NCBI RefSeq assembly: GCF_900215605.1
Contig: NZ_OBEL01000005.1
Coordinates: forward strand, 1-64,000
Length of the DNA: 64,000 bases
From: Cohaesibacter gelatinilyticus
GTDB lineage: Bacteria; Pseudomonadota; Alphaproteobacteria; Rhizobiales; Cohaesibacteraceae
Direction: 5' to 3'
Each line of letters starts with the position of its first letter. Positions within the stretch are counted from its first letter, which is position 1. Shown piece after piece: positions 53,027-61,598 of the stretch. The notes under the pieces were generated by a model. That model was not told where the DNA came from and did no database searches. It saw only the letters and a program-made list of their open reading frames with translations. The position numbers were made by a program, and so were the translations under genes.

Positions 53027-53712
53027 TTTTTCAAGCCCCTTGAGACACTCATAATGTGGCACGTTTTCGTGCCGCATTTATAATTGTGACAATCTGACCT
53101 CTTGGCCAGCCCGGTAGCCAATCGCCAGTCAAGCGACCAGCCATTCGGGAATCCGCAAAAAAAGCTGCGGAAGTTTGTATGATCCGGCGGATGTACCCGC
53201 TTCTACTCTAAACCCCTTGCGAAAGACCTTTTGTTTTTTGTTGTCTTCCGAATGCCCGCGACACTAGGCCAGATATGTGCCAAAAACAAGGACAGGCTCG
53301 ATTCTGAGACGATCTATATTTAATGACAAAGGCGGCCAACCATCATCGGACGGCTCTCTCATATAACAAGTCGATGACATTTTACAGCTAACTTTTTGCC
53401 CATTTTTCATCCTTTGGTCGAATAGTTCACAGGAGTTCATAAAACTGTTAAAAAGCGCAAGCAGTTCGCCTGTTGAAGGCTTGAAATTGGGGATCAGTGT
53501 GCGATTCCATGCCTGATGGTAGAAAGTGCCACAATTTTGCGACTTTCTAGCCTTACCTGCCAAACAAACGGTTCTATAATAGAGTTGGCATAACAACCTG
53601 TTGTCCCTTTGCGGAGTCAGCACTTGGCAAGCAAAGGAAGCCAGATGGTCCCGACTTACTCTGCTTGAGTGGTTGTGGAGTTGGCGCAAACAGCAGCAAG
53701 AAAGGAAGTGGC
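53027..53712. other. pckA-chvI divergent regulatory region
   Basis: This gap of roughly 690 bp contains a perfect dyad (GGCACG, TTTT, CGTGCC) at 53058-53073 near the pckA start. A TCCGCA/TGCGGA hairpin lies near 53153-53172. A TATAAT hexamer at 53575-53580 could be the -10 of the chvI promoter, with a poor -35. The frames visible here have no ribosome binding site and no family resemblance. Confidence 0.45.
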
Positions 53713-54423
53713 ATGGCAACGATTGCCCTGGTCGATGATGATCGTAACATCCTCACCTCCGTCTCCATTGCACTGGAGGCAGAAGGCTACAAGGTTGATA
53801 CCTATACCGATGGTGCCTCTGGTCTGGATGGATTGCTGCATGCTCCACCTGATCTGGCCATTCTGGATATCAAGATGCCTCGTATGGACGGTATGGAATT
53901 GCTCCGTCGTTTACGACAGCAGACTGATCTGCCGGTCATTTTCCTCACCTCCAAGGACGATGAGATTGATGAATTGTTTGGCCTGAAAATGGGGGCTGAC
54001 GATTTCATTCACAAACCCTTCTCCCAAAGACTGCTGGTAGAGCGGGTAAAGGCTGTATTACGCCGGGCGCAGGCGCGTGAGAGCATGGCCCGGGCAGATG
54101 CCGAAACGCCAAAATCCGATCTGTTGGAGCGTGGCAAGCTCTCCATGGATCAGGAGCGTCATACTTGTTGTTGGGATGGAAAACCCGTCACCCTGACCGT
54201 CACCGAGTTTTTGATCCTGTTCTCACTTGCGCAGCGTCCTGGTGTGGTAAAAAGCCGCAATGCTCTGATGGATGCAGCTTATGAAGATCAGGTCTATGTC
54301 GACGATCGCACCATTGACAGCCACATCAAGCGTTTGCGCAAAAAGTTCAAGGTTGCAGATGACAGCTTTGATATGATTGAGACCCTCTATGGCGTAGGTT
54401 ATCGCTTCCGCGAACAAGCATAA
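53713..54423 (+). CDS. chvI: OmpR-family response regulator, ChvI type
   Basis: This 236-residue regulator has a receiver domain (about 1-118; acidic DDD pocket near the start, phospho-Asp in [15 protein letters not shown], Lys in HKPFS) and a winged-helix DNA-binding domain (ending YGVGYRFRE). In rhizobia and Brucella, ChvI/BvrR responds to acid or envelope stress. Identity is supported by the pckA-chvI-chvG-hprK order. The ATG at 53713 has AAAGGAAG upstream; a frame opening at 53665 is not needed. It precedes chvG by 2 bp. Confidence 0.93.
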   Translation: MATIALVDDDRNILTSVSIALEAEGYKVDTYTDGASGLDGLLHAPPDLAILDIKMPRMDGMELLRRLRQQTDLPVIFLTSKDDEIDELFGLKMGADDFIHKPFSQRLLVERVKAVLRRAQARESMARADAETPKSDLLERGKLSMDQERHTCCWDGKPVTLTVTEFLILFSLAQRPGVVKSRNALMDAAYEDQVYVDDRTIDSHIKRLRKKFKVADDSFDMIETLYGVGYRFREQA

Positions 54424-54425
54424 GG

Positions 54426-56249
54426 ATGCCGAATAACCAGATGGACGCGCAAGAACAGCATAGCCACAGCCAACAGGCGGGCAACACGATCAGTGCCCGC
54501 AAGGCATGGTGGCTCAGGTTGCGTGTTCGCCTTGCACGTCTTTTGGAAATGATCGCCTTCTCATCACTGACCCGCCGCATCGTTCTGCTCAATCTTGCGG
54601 CACTTGCGGTATTGGTGATCGGCATTCTCTACCTCAATCAGTTCCGCGCAGGTCTGATTGATGCTCGTGTGACGTCCTTGCTGACACAAGGCAAAATCAT
54701 TGCCGGTGCCGTTTCTGCCTCAGCAGCAGCGGATGCTGATGCGATCACCATCAATCCGGATCGTTTGCTTGAACTGCAAGCGGGTGAAAGCTTCACACCC
54801 AGCGAAGACACTTTTGGTTTCTTTGACTTTCCCATTGATCCCGAACGTGCCGCCCCCATTCTGAGGGCAGCCATCTCACCAACGGATACCCGAGCCCGAA
54901 TATACGATCTGGAAGGCAATCTGGTCATCGATTCCCGGCGTTTGCATCGTAAGGGTATTCTTCGATTTGCCTTGCCTTCTCCCGATGACGCAGGAGATGC
55001 CTCAATATGGCAAGCCTTGTGGTGGCAGCAACTTTGGCAAGATATTCTGCTCTGGATGCGTCGGGGAGATTTGCCGGTTTATCGGGAGCTTGGAAGTGGC
55101 GATGGGCGCGGATATCCGGAAGTGGTCTTGGCACTGGATGGCTCGCCTGGCTCGGTCGTTCGCGTCAATGATCGAGGGAAGCTGATCGTGTCTGTCGCGG
55201 TTCCTATTCAGCGCTCACGTGTGATCGCCGGGGCGTTGCTGCTCTCTACTCGCGATGGTGAGATTGATGAAATCGTGCAGGCAGAGCGTTGGGGTATTGT
55301 GCGCCTCTTTTTCATAGCAGCACTGGTTACCGGAACCTTGTCCATCTTGCTGGCAGGCACGATTGCCGGCCCGGTGCGCCGCTTGTCTGAAGCGGCGCAA
55401 CGCGTACGTCGTGGTGTCAAGGCGCGCGAGCAAATTCCGGATTTCTCGGATCGTAAAGATGAGATCGGCATGTTGTCACAATCACTGCGCGATATGACCG
55501 ATACGCTCTATCAGCGCATGGATGCAATTGAGGCTTTTGCTGCAGATGTTTCTCATGAGTTGAAGAACCCGCTGACATCCCTGCGCTCGGCGGTCGAAAC
55601 TCTGCCATTGGCCAGGAATGATCAATCCAGAGAAAGACTGGTTGATATAATTCTGCACGATGTTCGTCGTCTGGACCGATTGATCTCGGACATCTCGGAC
55701 GCCTCGCGCTTGGACGCAGAGTTGGCACGCCTTGAATCAGAACGGATCAATTTGGAAGCCTTGCTGGAGACGATTGTCGCGATTCAAGATGAAATTGGTG
55801 CGAAATCAGGGATCTCCGTTTTGTTTGACTGTAAGGACGAACAGAATGAAGGCTTCGATATTCTTGGCAATGACAGTCGTCTTGGCCAGGTTTTTGTCAA
55901 TCTGATCGACAATGCCCGCTCTTTCACCCCACAAGATGGAGAAGTCAGGGTGAGCCTGACAAGAACTGCTAATTGGGTGGAAATAACCATTGATGATGAT
56001 GGCTCTGGCATTCAGGCAGAGGATGTCAGCCGTGTCTTCGAGCGATTTTATACAGATCGTCCGCAAGGTGAGGAATTTGGTCAGAATTCGGGCCTTGGCC
56101 TGTCCATTTCCAAACAGATTATCGAGGCCTATCAAGGCAAGATCATCGCATCCAACCGATTGGGAGAGGTTGATGATACAGGTATTGCCAGTGTTCTCGG
56201 TGCTCGCTTCACTGTCCGTATCCCCGCTTTGACAAGCGATGAGGAATAA
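54426..56249 (+). CDS. chvG: sensor histidine kinase, ChvG type
   Basis: This 607-residue membrane kinase is the partner of ChvI. The first helix (LNLAALAVLVIGILYL, near residue 65) is followed by a periplasmic sensor of about 210 residues. A second helix (FFIAALVTGTLSILLAG) leads to HAMP, HisKA with phospho-His in DVSHELKNPLTSLR, and HATPase (NLIDNARSF, DDDGSGI, GLGLSISKQI). In relatives the periplasmic domain is bound by the repressor ExoR; no such gene is in this window. Start ATG 2 bp after chvI; an ATG at 54441 is an alternative. Confidence 0.93.
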   Translation: MPNNQMDAQEQHSHSQQAGNTISARKAWWLRLRVRLARLLEMIAFSSLTRRIVLLNLAALAVLVIGILYLNQFRAGLIDARVTSLLTQGKIIAGAVSASAAADADAITINPDRLLELQAGESFTPSEDTFGFFDFPIDPERAAPILRAAISPTDTRARIYDLEGNLVIDSRRLHRKGILRFALPSPDDAGDASIWQALWWQQLWQDILLWMRRGDLPVYRELGSGDGRGYPEVVLALDGSPGSVVRVNDRGKLIVSVAVPIQRSRVIAGALLLSTRDGEIDEIVQAERWGIVRLFFIAALVTGTLSILLAGTIAGPVRRLSEAAQRVRRGVKAREQIPDFSDRKDEIGMLSQSLRDMTDTLYQRMDAIEAFAADVSHELKNPLTSLRSAVETLPLARNDQSRERLVDIILHDVRRLDRLISDISDASRLDAELARLESERINLEALLETIVAIQDEIGAKSGISVLFDCKDEQNEGFDILGNDSRLGQVFVNLIDNARSFTPQDGEVRVSLTRTANWVEITIDDDGSGIQAEDVSRVFERFYTDRPQGEEFGQNSGLGLSISKQIIEAYQGKIIASNRLGEVDDTGIASVLGARFTVRIPALTSDEE

Positions 56250-56252
56250 GCA

Positions 56253-56759
56253 ATGAACATATCCGGTTGTTCATTGCTGCGTTCCGCCAAAACAGATCAG
56301 GAACTTGATCATGCATCCTGCCTGTTGATTGGCCGCTACGGGGTTTTATTGCGTGGAGAATCGGGGAGTGGCAAATCGCAATTGCGGCGCTATATTGCCA
56401 GACAATGCCACCAAAAGGGCGTATTCACCGCCCTTGTCAGCGACGATTATGTCCATCTGATTGCCCCCGAAGGATCATCAGCCCTCATTGCAGTTGCACC
56501 TGAAGCAACATTTACCAAGCAGGAAGTCCGCGGTATTGGTATTTGCTCACTTGAAGATGAAGAGAGATTCGAAAAACTCGTGCGACTTCATCTGGTTGTC
56601 GATCTGATCAGGCCTGACGACGTGGACCGAATGCCAGAAGCGAAAAATACTCATATATGCTTGCTGAATCGAACGATTCAGAAGCTGGAAGTGCCGTGTC
56701 GGGACTGTATTACGGCATCAGATATTATCTTTGCCCGTCTATCCACATTTCATCCATGA
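56253..56759 (+). CDS. hprK: HPr kinase/phosphorylase, short alphaproteobacterial form
   Basis: This 168-residue protein keeps only the catalytic P-loop domain: Walker A GESGSGKS at residues 35-42, the DDYVHL acidic-His segment and the EVRGIGI signature. The N-terminal domain present in Firmicutes HprK is missing, as is usual in alphaproteobacteria. It phosphorylates the regulatory Ser of HPr. It is 3 bp from chvG and lies upstream of the EIIA and HPr genes it works with. A 122-nt gap follows. Confidence 0.9.
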   Translation: MNISGCSLLRSAKTDQELDHASCLLIGRYGVLLRGESGSGKSQLRRYIARQCHQKGVFTALVSDDYVHLIAPEGSSALIAVAPEATFTKQEVRGIGICSLEDEERFEKLVRLHLVVDLIRPDDVDRMPEAKNTHICLLNRTIQKLEVPCRDCITASDIIFARLSTFHP

Positions 56760-56881
56760 TCACTTTTGCCTTTTTGGCGACTTTTGTCTTGCGTTCAAGC
56801 GACGAACGGTCATGATAGCAAAGCTGTCTTGCCCACATAGGCAGGGGATCAATTTCGCATCAAGGGAGTCGAAGACGCCGC

Positions 56882-57283
56882 ATGATTGGCCTAGTACTCG
56901 TTACCCACGGTCGGCTGGCCGAAGAATTTCGCGCCGCATTGGAACATGTTGTCGGACCACAAGAGCAAATCGCGACCATTTGCATTGGCCCTGATGACGA
57001 TATGGAACAGCGCCGCCAGGATATTCTGGATGCTGTTGAGGCAGTGAATGACGGATTGGGTGTGGTTTTGCTCACTGATATGTTTGGTGGGACCCCGTCC
57101 AACATGGCCATTTCCGTGATGGATGAAGAAAAGGTCGAAGTAATTGCCGGGGTGAATCTGCCAATGCTGATCAAGCTGGCCGGTTTGCGCAATACCAAGC
57201 CAATGAATGAAGCGGTTGTTGAGGCTTGCGATGCGGGACGCAAATATATCAATATCGCAAGTCAATTGCTATCAGGGTCATGA
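56882..57283 (+). CDS. PTS EIIA component, mannose family (regulatory)
   Basis: This 133-residue cytoplasmic protein of the EIIA-Man family has the phospho-acceptor His at residue 9 (VTHG) and the conserved DMFGGTPSN motif, with NLPMLIKL near residue 98. It accepts phosphate from HPr. No EIIB or EIIC transport proteins are present nearby, so it belongs to the regulatory PTS known in alphaproteobacteria (often named ptsM or manX) and not to a sugar importer. It sits between hprK and ptsH. Confidence 0.92.
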   Translation: MIGLVLVTHGRLAEEFRAALEHVVGPQEQIATICIGPDDDMEQRRQDILDAVEAVNDGLGVVLLTDMFGGTPSNMAISVMDEEKVEVIAGVNLPMLIKLAGLRNTKPMNEAVVEACDAGRKYINIASQLLSGS

Positions 57284-57363
57284 TCTCCACTAGCATTGAT
57301 CGCTAACAAAAAGTAATTTCTGCCAATCGAGCGGAAAACGCCAAGACCGATAAGAGACCAGCC

Positions 57364-57639
57364 GTGAGCGCCGTAAAAAACACTCTGACAATCAAGAATA
57401 AACGAGGTCTCCATGCGCGCGCCTCGGCAAAATTTGTTCAGTTGGTTGAAGGATTTGATGCGAGTGTGGCGGTCTCGAAAGATGGTCAGACGGTTTGTGG
57501 TACATCGATCATGGGCTTGATGATGCTGGCGGCTGCCCCGGGCTGTTGCATTGAAGTGGAAACAAGTGGTAACGAAGCCGAAGAAGTCCTGAACGCCATC
57601 ACCAATCTGGTTGATGATCTGTTTGGTGAGGGCGAATAA
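57364..57639 (+). CDS. ptsH: HPr phosphocarrier protein
   Basis: This 91-residue HPr has the phospho-acceptor His at residue 17 (GLHARAS) and a regulatory Ser at residue 48 (CGTSIMGLMML), the target of HprK. It carries phosphate to the EIIA-type protein encoded just before. The start is GTG at 57364, with no strong ribosome binding site; the upstream spacing of 80 nt is loose. It ends the block, and no clear terminator follows. Confidence 0.93.
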   Translation: MSAVKNTLTIKNKRGLHARASAKFVQLVEGFDASVAVSKDGQTVCGTSIMGLMMLAAAPGCCIEVETSGNEAEEVLNAITNLVDDLFGEGE

Positions 57640-58298
57640 ACGCCCGTCACATTCATTTGCGAATCCACGCCTTTGCCATTCTATTTTATGCAGAATTGTC
57701 TAAAGATAAAATGTCGCTCAAAAGCACTTTGTGCGTCAATATGTTAGAGCAGGTCTTTGGCGAAAATTCACATCTCGATGTGCTCAGTGCATTTTAAACT
57801 TGCTTCTCGCAAATCTTATTCCAGATCCAGCGTGAAAATGGAATCCAATCCACAGTCTTTTGTTGCGCGAATTGCCGCGTTGGGGATGGCTAGTATCCTA
57901 AGTATGAACACTTGCCAAGGACTGGTCGGAAGTTGCTCAAGTGGTGTTGAGAATGTTCTAAAACCGACCTAATGGTTATATAAAAATAATAAAAAAGTCG
58001 CATCGAAAGAATTGATTAAGAAAAACAAGCATATCTGATTTGCCTTCAAGTGAATATTCTGTATTGATATCAAGTATAGGCTATCAGGAGAATGATTATC
58101 GAACTCAATTAATCGTTGGTATGAGGGGTAAAGATTGACGCCTTTCATCAGAACTTGTTACTCTTGGGCCACAAGTTTCAAGAGGAAACTTTTTGACATG
58201 CTTCAATGACTGTCAATCTTAGGACACAGTCAGGTTTTTTATTGTGCATGGTCTGCCTGCGAATATGGCTTGAGAGATTTATCCCGGGAGGAAACTAT
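57640..58298. other. long intergenic region upstream of betaine-type transporter
   Basis: These 659 bp are AT-rich towards the 3' side. The only frame of note (57757-57972, 71 codons) has no family resemblance or ribosome binding site. A TTGATATCAA palindrome lies at 58064-58073. From 58131 to 58220 there is a structured leader candidate, listed separately. An extension of the transporter gene back to 58206 would run across the leader and is rejected. Confidence 0.5.
58131..58220 (+). promoter_or_regulatory. structured leader with alternative hairpins, possible attenuator
   Basis: AAGATTGAC (58131) and GTCAATCTT (58212) are perfectly complementary and enclose two smaller hairpins. These are AACTTGT/ACAAGTT (58152-58177) and AAGTTTC/GAAACTT (58173-58191). 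The latter is followed by TTT, making a run of five T in total. The two share bases 58173-58177 and so cannot form together, as in antiterminator/terminator pairs. The element lies 79 bp upstream of the binding-protein start. The fold is read by eye and not matched to a known riboswitch class. Confidence 0.45.
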
Positions 58299-59297
58299 AT
58301 GAAACGGATTTTGGTTGCTGCGCTGATGTTGTCTGGCGCTGCTGTCAGTGCCCATGCGAGCGAATGCGGCAAAGTCACCATTGCGGACATGAACTGGAAA
58401 TCAGCATCTGTGATTGCCAACCTTGACCGCTTCATTCTGGAACATGGTTACGGCTGTGAAGCGGAGCTCGTTCCTGGCGATACTCAGCCAACCGGCGCTT
58501 CCATGATGGAAAAGGGCGAACCGGATATTGCGCCAGAATTCTGGTCAAATTCCATGAAAGAGGCCATTGAAAAAGGTGTCGCTGATGGCCGTTTGGCTGT
58601 TGCTGGCAAGTCTTTGTCCGATGGTGGTGAAGAAGGTTTTTGGGTTCCGGCCTATATGGTCGAAAAAGACCCATCTCTTGCCACGATCAAAGGTGTGCTT
58701 GCCAATGCAAAATTGTTTGAGCATCCCGAGGATCCAGACCGCGCCGCATTTTATGGCTGTCCTGCGGGCTGGAACTGTCAGATTTCAACCGGTAATCTGG
58801 CAAAATCCATGAAATTTGAAGATGCCGGCTTTGATTATGTTGATCCGGGTTCGGGCGCTGGCCTGTCAGGATCCATTGCCAAAGCTTATGAGCGTGAGCA
58901 GGGCTGGTTTGGATATTATTGGGCGCCTACAGCAGTTCTTGGTAAATACAAGATGGTGAAGGTGGATTTCGGTTCCGGCATTGATGTCGAACATTTCACC
59001 GCTTGTACAACTCAGGAAGATTGTGCAGATCCAAAACCAACCATGTATCCGCCGTCTCTGGTACAGACCATCACCACTGGTGATTTTGCCAAGAAGAACA
59101 AAAACATCAATGAATATCTTGGCAAGCGTTCCTTCAAAAATGCCGACATGAACAATATTCTGGCATGGATGGAAGATGAGCAGGCTGATGGAGAAATTAC
59201 CGCAGCCCATGTTTTGAAGACCCGCGAAGATTTGTGGATGAACTGGCTGCCTGCTGATGTCGCAGAAAAGGTCAAGAAAGCCGCTTCTGAGCTATAA
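58299..59297 (+). CDS. proX: glycine betaine/proline-type ABC transporter substrate-binding protein
   Basis: This 332-residue periplasmic protein of the OpuAC family has a signal peptide (MKRILVAALMLSG, ending AHA). Opening VTIADMNWKSASV, the GDTQPTGASM segment and Trp-rich stretches (FWSNSM, GWFGYYWAPT) suit the aromatic cage that binds quaternary amines. Two Cys pairs (CPAGWNC, CTTQEDC) may form disulfides. Start fixed by GGGAGGAAAC before the ATG. It is the first gene of a three-gene importer operon. The name follows family; ligand could be betaine, proline betaine or choline. Confidence 0.85.
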   Translation: MKRILVAALMLSGAAVSAHASECGKVTIADMNWKSASVIANLDRFILEHGYGCEAELVPGDTQPTGASMMEKGEPDIAPEFWSNSMKEAIEKGVADGRLAVAGKSLSDGGEEGFWVPAYMVEKDPSLATIKGVLANAKLFEHPEDPDRAAFYGCPAGWNCQISTGNLAKSMKFEDAGFDYVDPGSGAGLSGSIAKAYEREQGWFGYYWAPTAVLGKYKMVKVDFGSGIDVEHFTACTTQEDCADPKPTMYPPSLVQTITTGDFAKKNKNINEYLGKRSFKNADMNNILAWMEDEQADGEITAAHVLKTREDLWMNWLPADVAEKVKKAASEL

Positions 59298-59315
59298 GCA
59301 TTCAGATTAAACCTG

Positions 59316-59352
59316 CAAAATCCCGGTACGCAGAGACGTATCCGGGATTTTG
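59316..59352 (+). terminator. hairpin between binding-protein and permease genes
   Basis: CAAAATCCCGGTACG pairs with CGTA-CCGGGATTTTG (one bulged T), loop CAGAGA. It resembles a rho-independent terminator with the T-run inside the stem. It probably causes partial termination, so that the binding protein is made in excess over the permease and ATPase. Confidence 0.7.
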
Positions 59353-59384
59353 TGTTTCAAACCAGAGAAACAATGGAGCCTGCA

Positions 59385-60278
59385 ATGGCTGAAACATCGT
59401 GGCTAACCGACTTCCCCCAAATGGAAAGGTCAGGCCTGGTTCAGATACGCAAGACGCTGGATGGAGCCTATCGCAGCTTTTCCCGTGAATATGGAGACGC
59501 AATCGAAGGCTTTTTCGATCCACTTCTTGCTTTCCTGATCTGGTTTGAAAAACTTCTGCTTGCCACGCCATGGCCTATCATGGTGCTGGTCATTGGCGGT
59601 ATCGTCTATAGTGCCTCCCGCTCAGCCAAATTATTGGTTGGTGTTGTCATTGCCCTGTTGTTGATTGGTTATTTCGGCATGTGGGACAACACGATGCGGA
59701 CACTATCGATCATCACGGTCTGTACGATCCTGTCCATCTTCATTGGCATTCCCATTGGCATCGCCATGGCACGTTCCGACCGGATCCAGTCGGTTGTGAC
59801 ACCAATTCTCGATGTCATGCAAACGATGCCAGCCTTCGTGTATCTCATCCCGGTTGTGATGCTATTGGGCATCGGAAAGATACCGGGCGTGATTGCAGTC
59901 GTGATTTACGCTATCCCGCCTGTTATCCGCTTGACCAATCTGGGCATTCGCCTCGTTGACAAGGAAGTTTTGGAAGCTGCAACGGCTTTTGGGGCCTCCA
60001 AGCACCAGCGCTTGTTCCAGGTTCAGCTCCCGTTGGCCATGCCCACCATCATGGCAGGTATCAACCAAACCATCATGATGGCTCTGGCCATGGTTGTGGT
60101 TGCTTCCATGATCGGCGTGAAAGGGCTCGGACAACCGGTGCTGAAGTCTATTACCAATCAGTATTTTACTCTTGGTTTGTTCAATGGTCTGGCCATCGTG
60201 GCCCTGGCCATCATCTTTGACCGTGTCAGTCAGGCCTATGCAAAACGCAGTCAGAAACATCTGAAAGGGGCCCACTGA
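59385..60278 (+). CDS. proW: glycine betaine/proline-type ABC transporter permease
   Basis: This 297-residue inner-membrane permease of the ProW/OpuAB family has about seven helices. Hallmarks are the opening region with FDPLLAFLIWFEKLLL, the segment LDVMQTMPAFVYLIPVVML and the ATPase-contact loop EAATAFGASKHQRLFQVQLP. The ATG at 59385 has GGAG 6 nt upstream; a GTG at 59352 falls in the hairpin and is rejected. Its stop overlaps the ATPase start (TGATG). Confidence 0.9.
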   Translation: MAETSWLTDFPQMERSGLVQIRKTLDGAYRSFSREYGDAIEGFFDPLLAFLIWFEKLLLATPWPIMVLVIGGIVYSASRSAKLLVGVVIALLLIGYFGMWDNTMRTLSIITVCTILSIFIGIPIGIAMARSDRIQSVVTPILDVMQTMPAFVYLIPVVMLLGIGKIPGVIAVVIYAIPPVIRLTNLGIRLVDKEVLEAATAFGASKHQRLFQVQLPLAMPTIMAGINQTIMMALAMVVVASMIGVKGLGQPVLKSITNQYFTLGLFNGLAIVALAIIFDRVSQAYAKRSQKHLKGAH

Positions 60279-61519
60279 TGAGCGAGCAAGATAACGCCAC
60301 CCTCATTGAGGTCAAAGGGCTCTATAAACTCTTTGGTTCCGAGGCCAACAAGCACATGCATCTGGTGCATGAGGGATTGTCCAAGGATGAAATTCTGGCC
60401 AAGACCGGCCACACTCTGGGGTTGAAAGATATCAATCTCAAGATCAATCGCGGAGAGATCTCCGTGATCATGGGGCTTTCCGGTTCCGGTAAATCCACCT
60501 TGATCCGCCATTTCAACCGTTTGATTGATCCGACCGAGGGCAATATCCTGGTTGATGGCACCGATGTGATGACACTGGATCAGAATCAACTGGAGCAGTT
60601 TCGTCGCCACAAGATGTCCATGGTATTCCAGCGTTTTGGCCTGTTGCCTCACCGGACTGTGCTGGACAATGCTGCATATGGATTGACCGTTCAGGGTCTA
60701 AGTAAGAAAGAAGCCAATGAGCGTGCTGTCGAATGGTTGGAGACAGTTGGTTTGGGTGGATATGAAAAACAATATCCAAGCCAATTGTCAGGTGGTCAGC
60801 AGCAAAGGGTTGGCCTTGCGCGTGCATTGGCGACCAACGCGGAAATCCTGTTGATGGATGAGGCTTTCTCGGCCCTTGATCCCCTGATTCGCTCGGAAAT
60901 GCAGGATCAGTTGATTGAATTGCAGGAGAAGTTGCACAAAACCATCATCTTCATCACTCATGACCTGGATGAAGCCCTGCATCTTGGCAATCGCATCGCA
61001 ATTTTGAAAGATGGCGAGCTGGTTCAGGATGACAAGCCAGAGGAAATCCTGCTCAACCCTGCAACCGATTATGTGGAAGCTTTTGTACGTGATGTGAACC
61101 GCGCACGTGCCTTGACGGTGGAAACCGTAATGCAACCGCAAATCTGCCGCATTACAGCAGACAGTATTTCAGATGCTTTGAAGCAGATGCGCAAGACCGA
61201 TGATGATTATGGCTATCATGTCACCGATGACGGCTATCAAGGTATTGTCTCCCAAGAGACTCTGGAAGAGGCCGTGCGCGATGACAATGGCGATGACGCA
61301 CTTTGTGAGAAAGTGTATGAGGATATCCCGATTGTAGCCCCGGATGCTGTGTTGGAAGATATTCTGCCAGAGACAATCAATGCTGACTATCCGGTTCCGG
61401 TGGTCGATGAAGAAGGTGAAATTCAAGGTGAATTGTCACGCGAGGCTATTGCTGACGTTTTGAGCCCCGATCAGGTGCCCGAAGAAGCAGCCAAAGCCTC
61501 CCAACCAACTGCCACCTGA
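60278..61519 (+). CDS. proV: glycine betaine/proline-type ABC transporter ATPase with CBS tail
   Basis: This 413-residue cytoplasmic ATPase of the ProV/OpuAA family has the opening VKGLYKLFG, Walker A GLSGSGKST, MVFQRFGLLPH, signature LSGGQQQR, Walker B LLMDEAFSALDPL and H-loop ITHDLDEA. A C-terminal tandem CBS region (about 280-400) is thought in relatives to sense ionic strength. The ATG shares its first base with the permease stop codon. A terminator follows. It completes the osmolyte importer. Confidence 0.92.
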   Translation: MSEQDNATLIEVKGLYKLFGSEANKHMHLVHEGLSKDEILAKTGHTLGLKDINLKINRGEISVIMGLSGSGKSTLIRHFNRLIDPTEGNILVDGTDVMTLDQNQLEQFRRHKMSMVFQRFGLLPHRTVLDNAAYGLTVQGLSKKEANERAVEWLETVGLGGYEKQYPSQLSGGQQQRVGLARALATNAEILLMDEAFSALDPLIRSEMQDQLIELQEKLHKTIIFITHDLDEALHLGNRIAILKDGELVQDDKPEEILLNPATDYVEAFVRDVNRARALTVETVMQPQICRITADSISDALKQMRKTDDDYGYHVTDDGYQGIVSQETLEEAVRDDNGDDALCEKVYEDIPIVAPDAVLEDILPETINADYPVPVVDEEGEIQGELSREAIADVLSPDQVPEEAAKASQPTAT

Positions 61520-61545
61520 GCTTTCATTATCGTAGCTGATCAAGA

Positions 61546-61573
61546 AAAAGGGCTCCGCATTGGGAGCCCTTTT
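61546..61573. terminator. bidirectional rho-independent terminator
   Basis: AAAAGGGCTCC pairs with GGAGCCCTTTT around a 6-nt loop. It lies between the proV-type gene and the convergent DUF2336 gene, with A and T runs on the two sides. Confidence 0.88.
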
Positions 61574-61598
61574 GTATATCTGTCCGAGGATGGATTGA

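Noticed and set aside
51914-53083. 389-codon plus-strand open frame
   Set aside because: Antisense to pckA, whose motifs are clear; no domain visible in the plus frame.
53264-53719. 151-codon minus-strand open frame in the pckA-chvI gap
   Set aside because: No ribosome binding site, Cys/Ser/Leu-rich with no family resemblance, and it overlaps the chvI promoter and start.
57757-57972. 71-codon open frame in the ptsH-proX gap
   Set aside because: No ribosome binding site and no similarity; probably chance.
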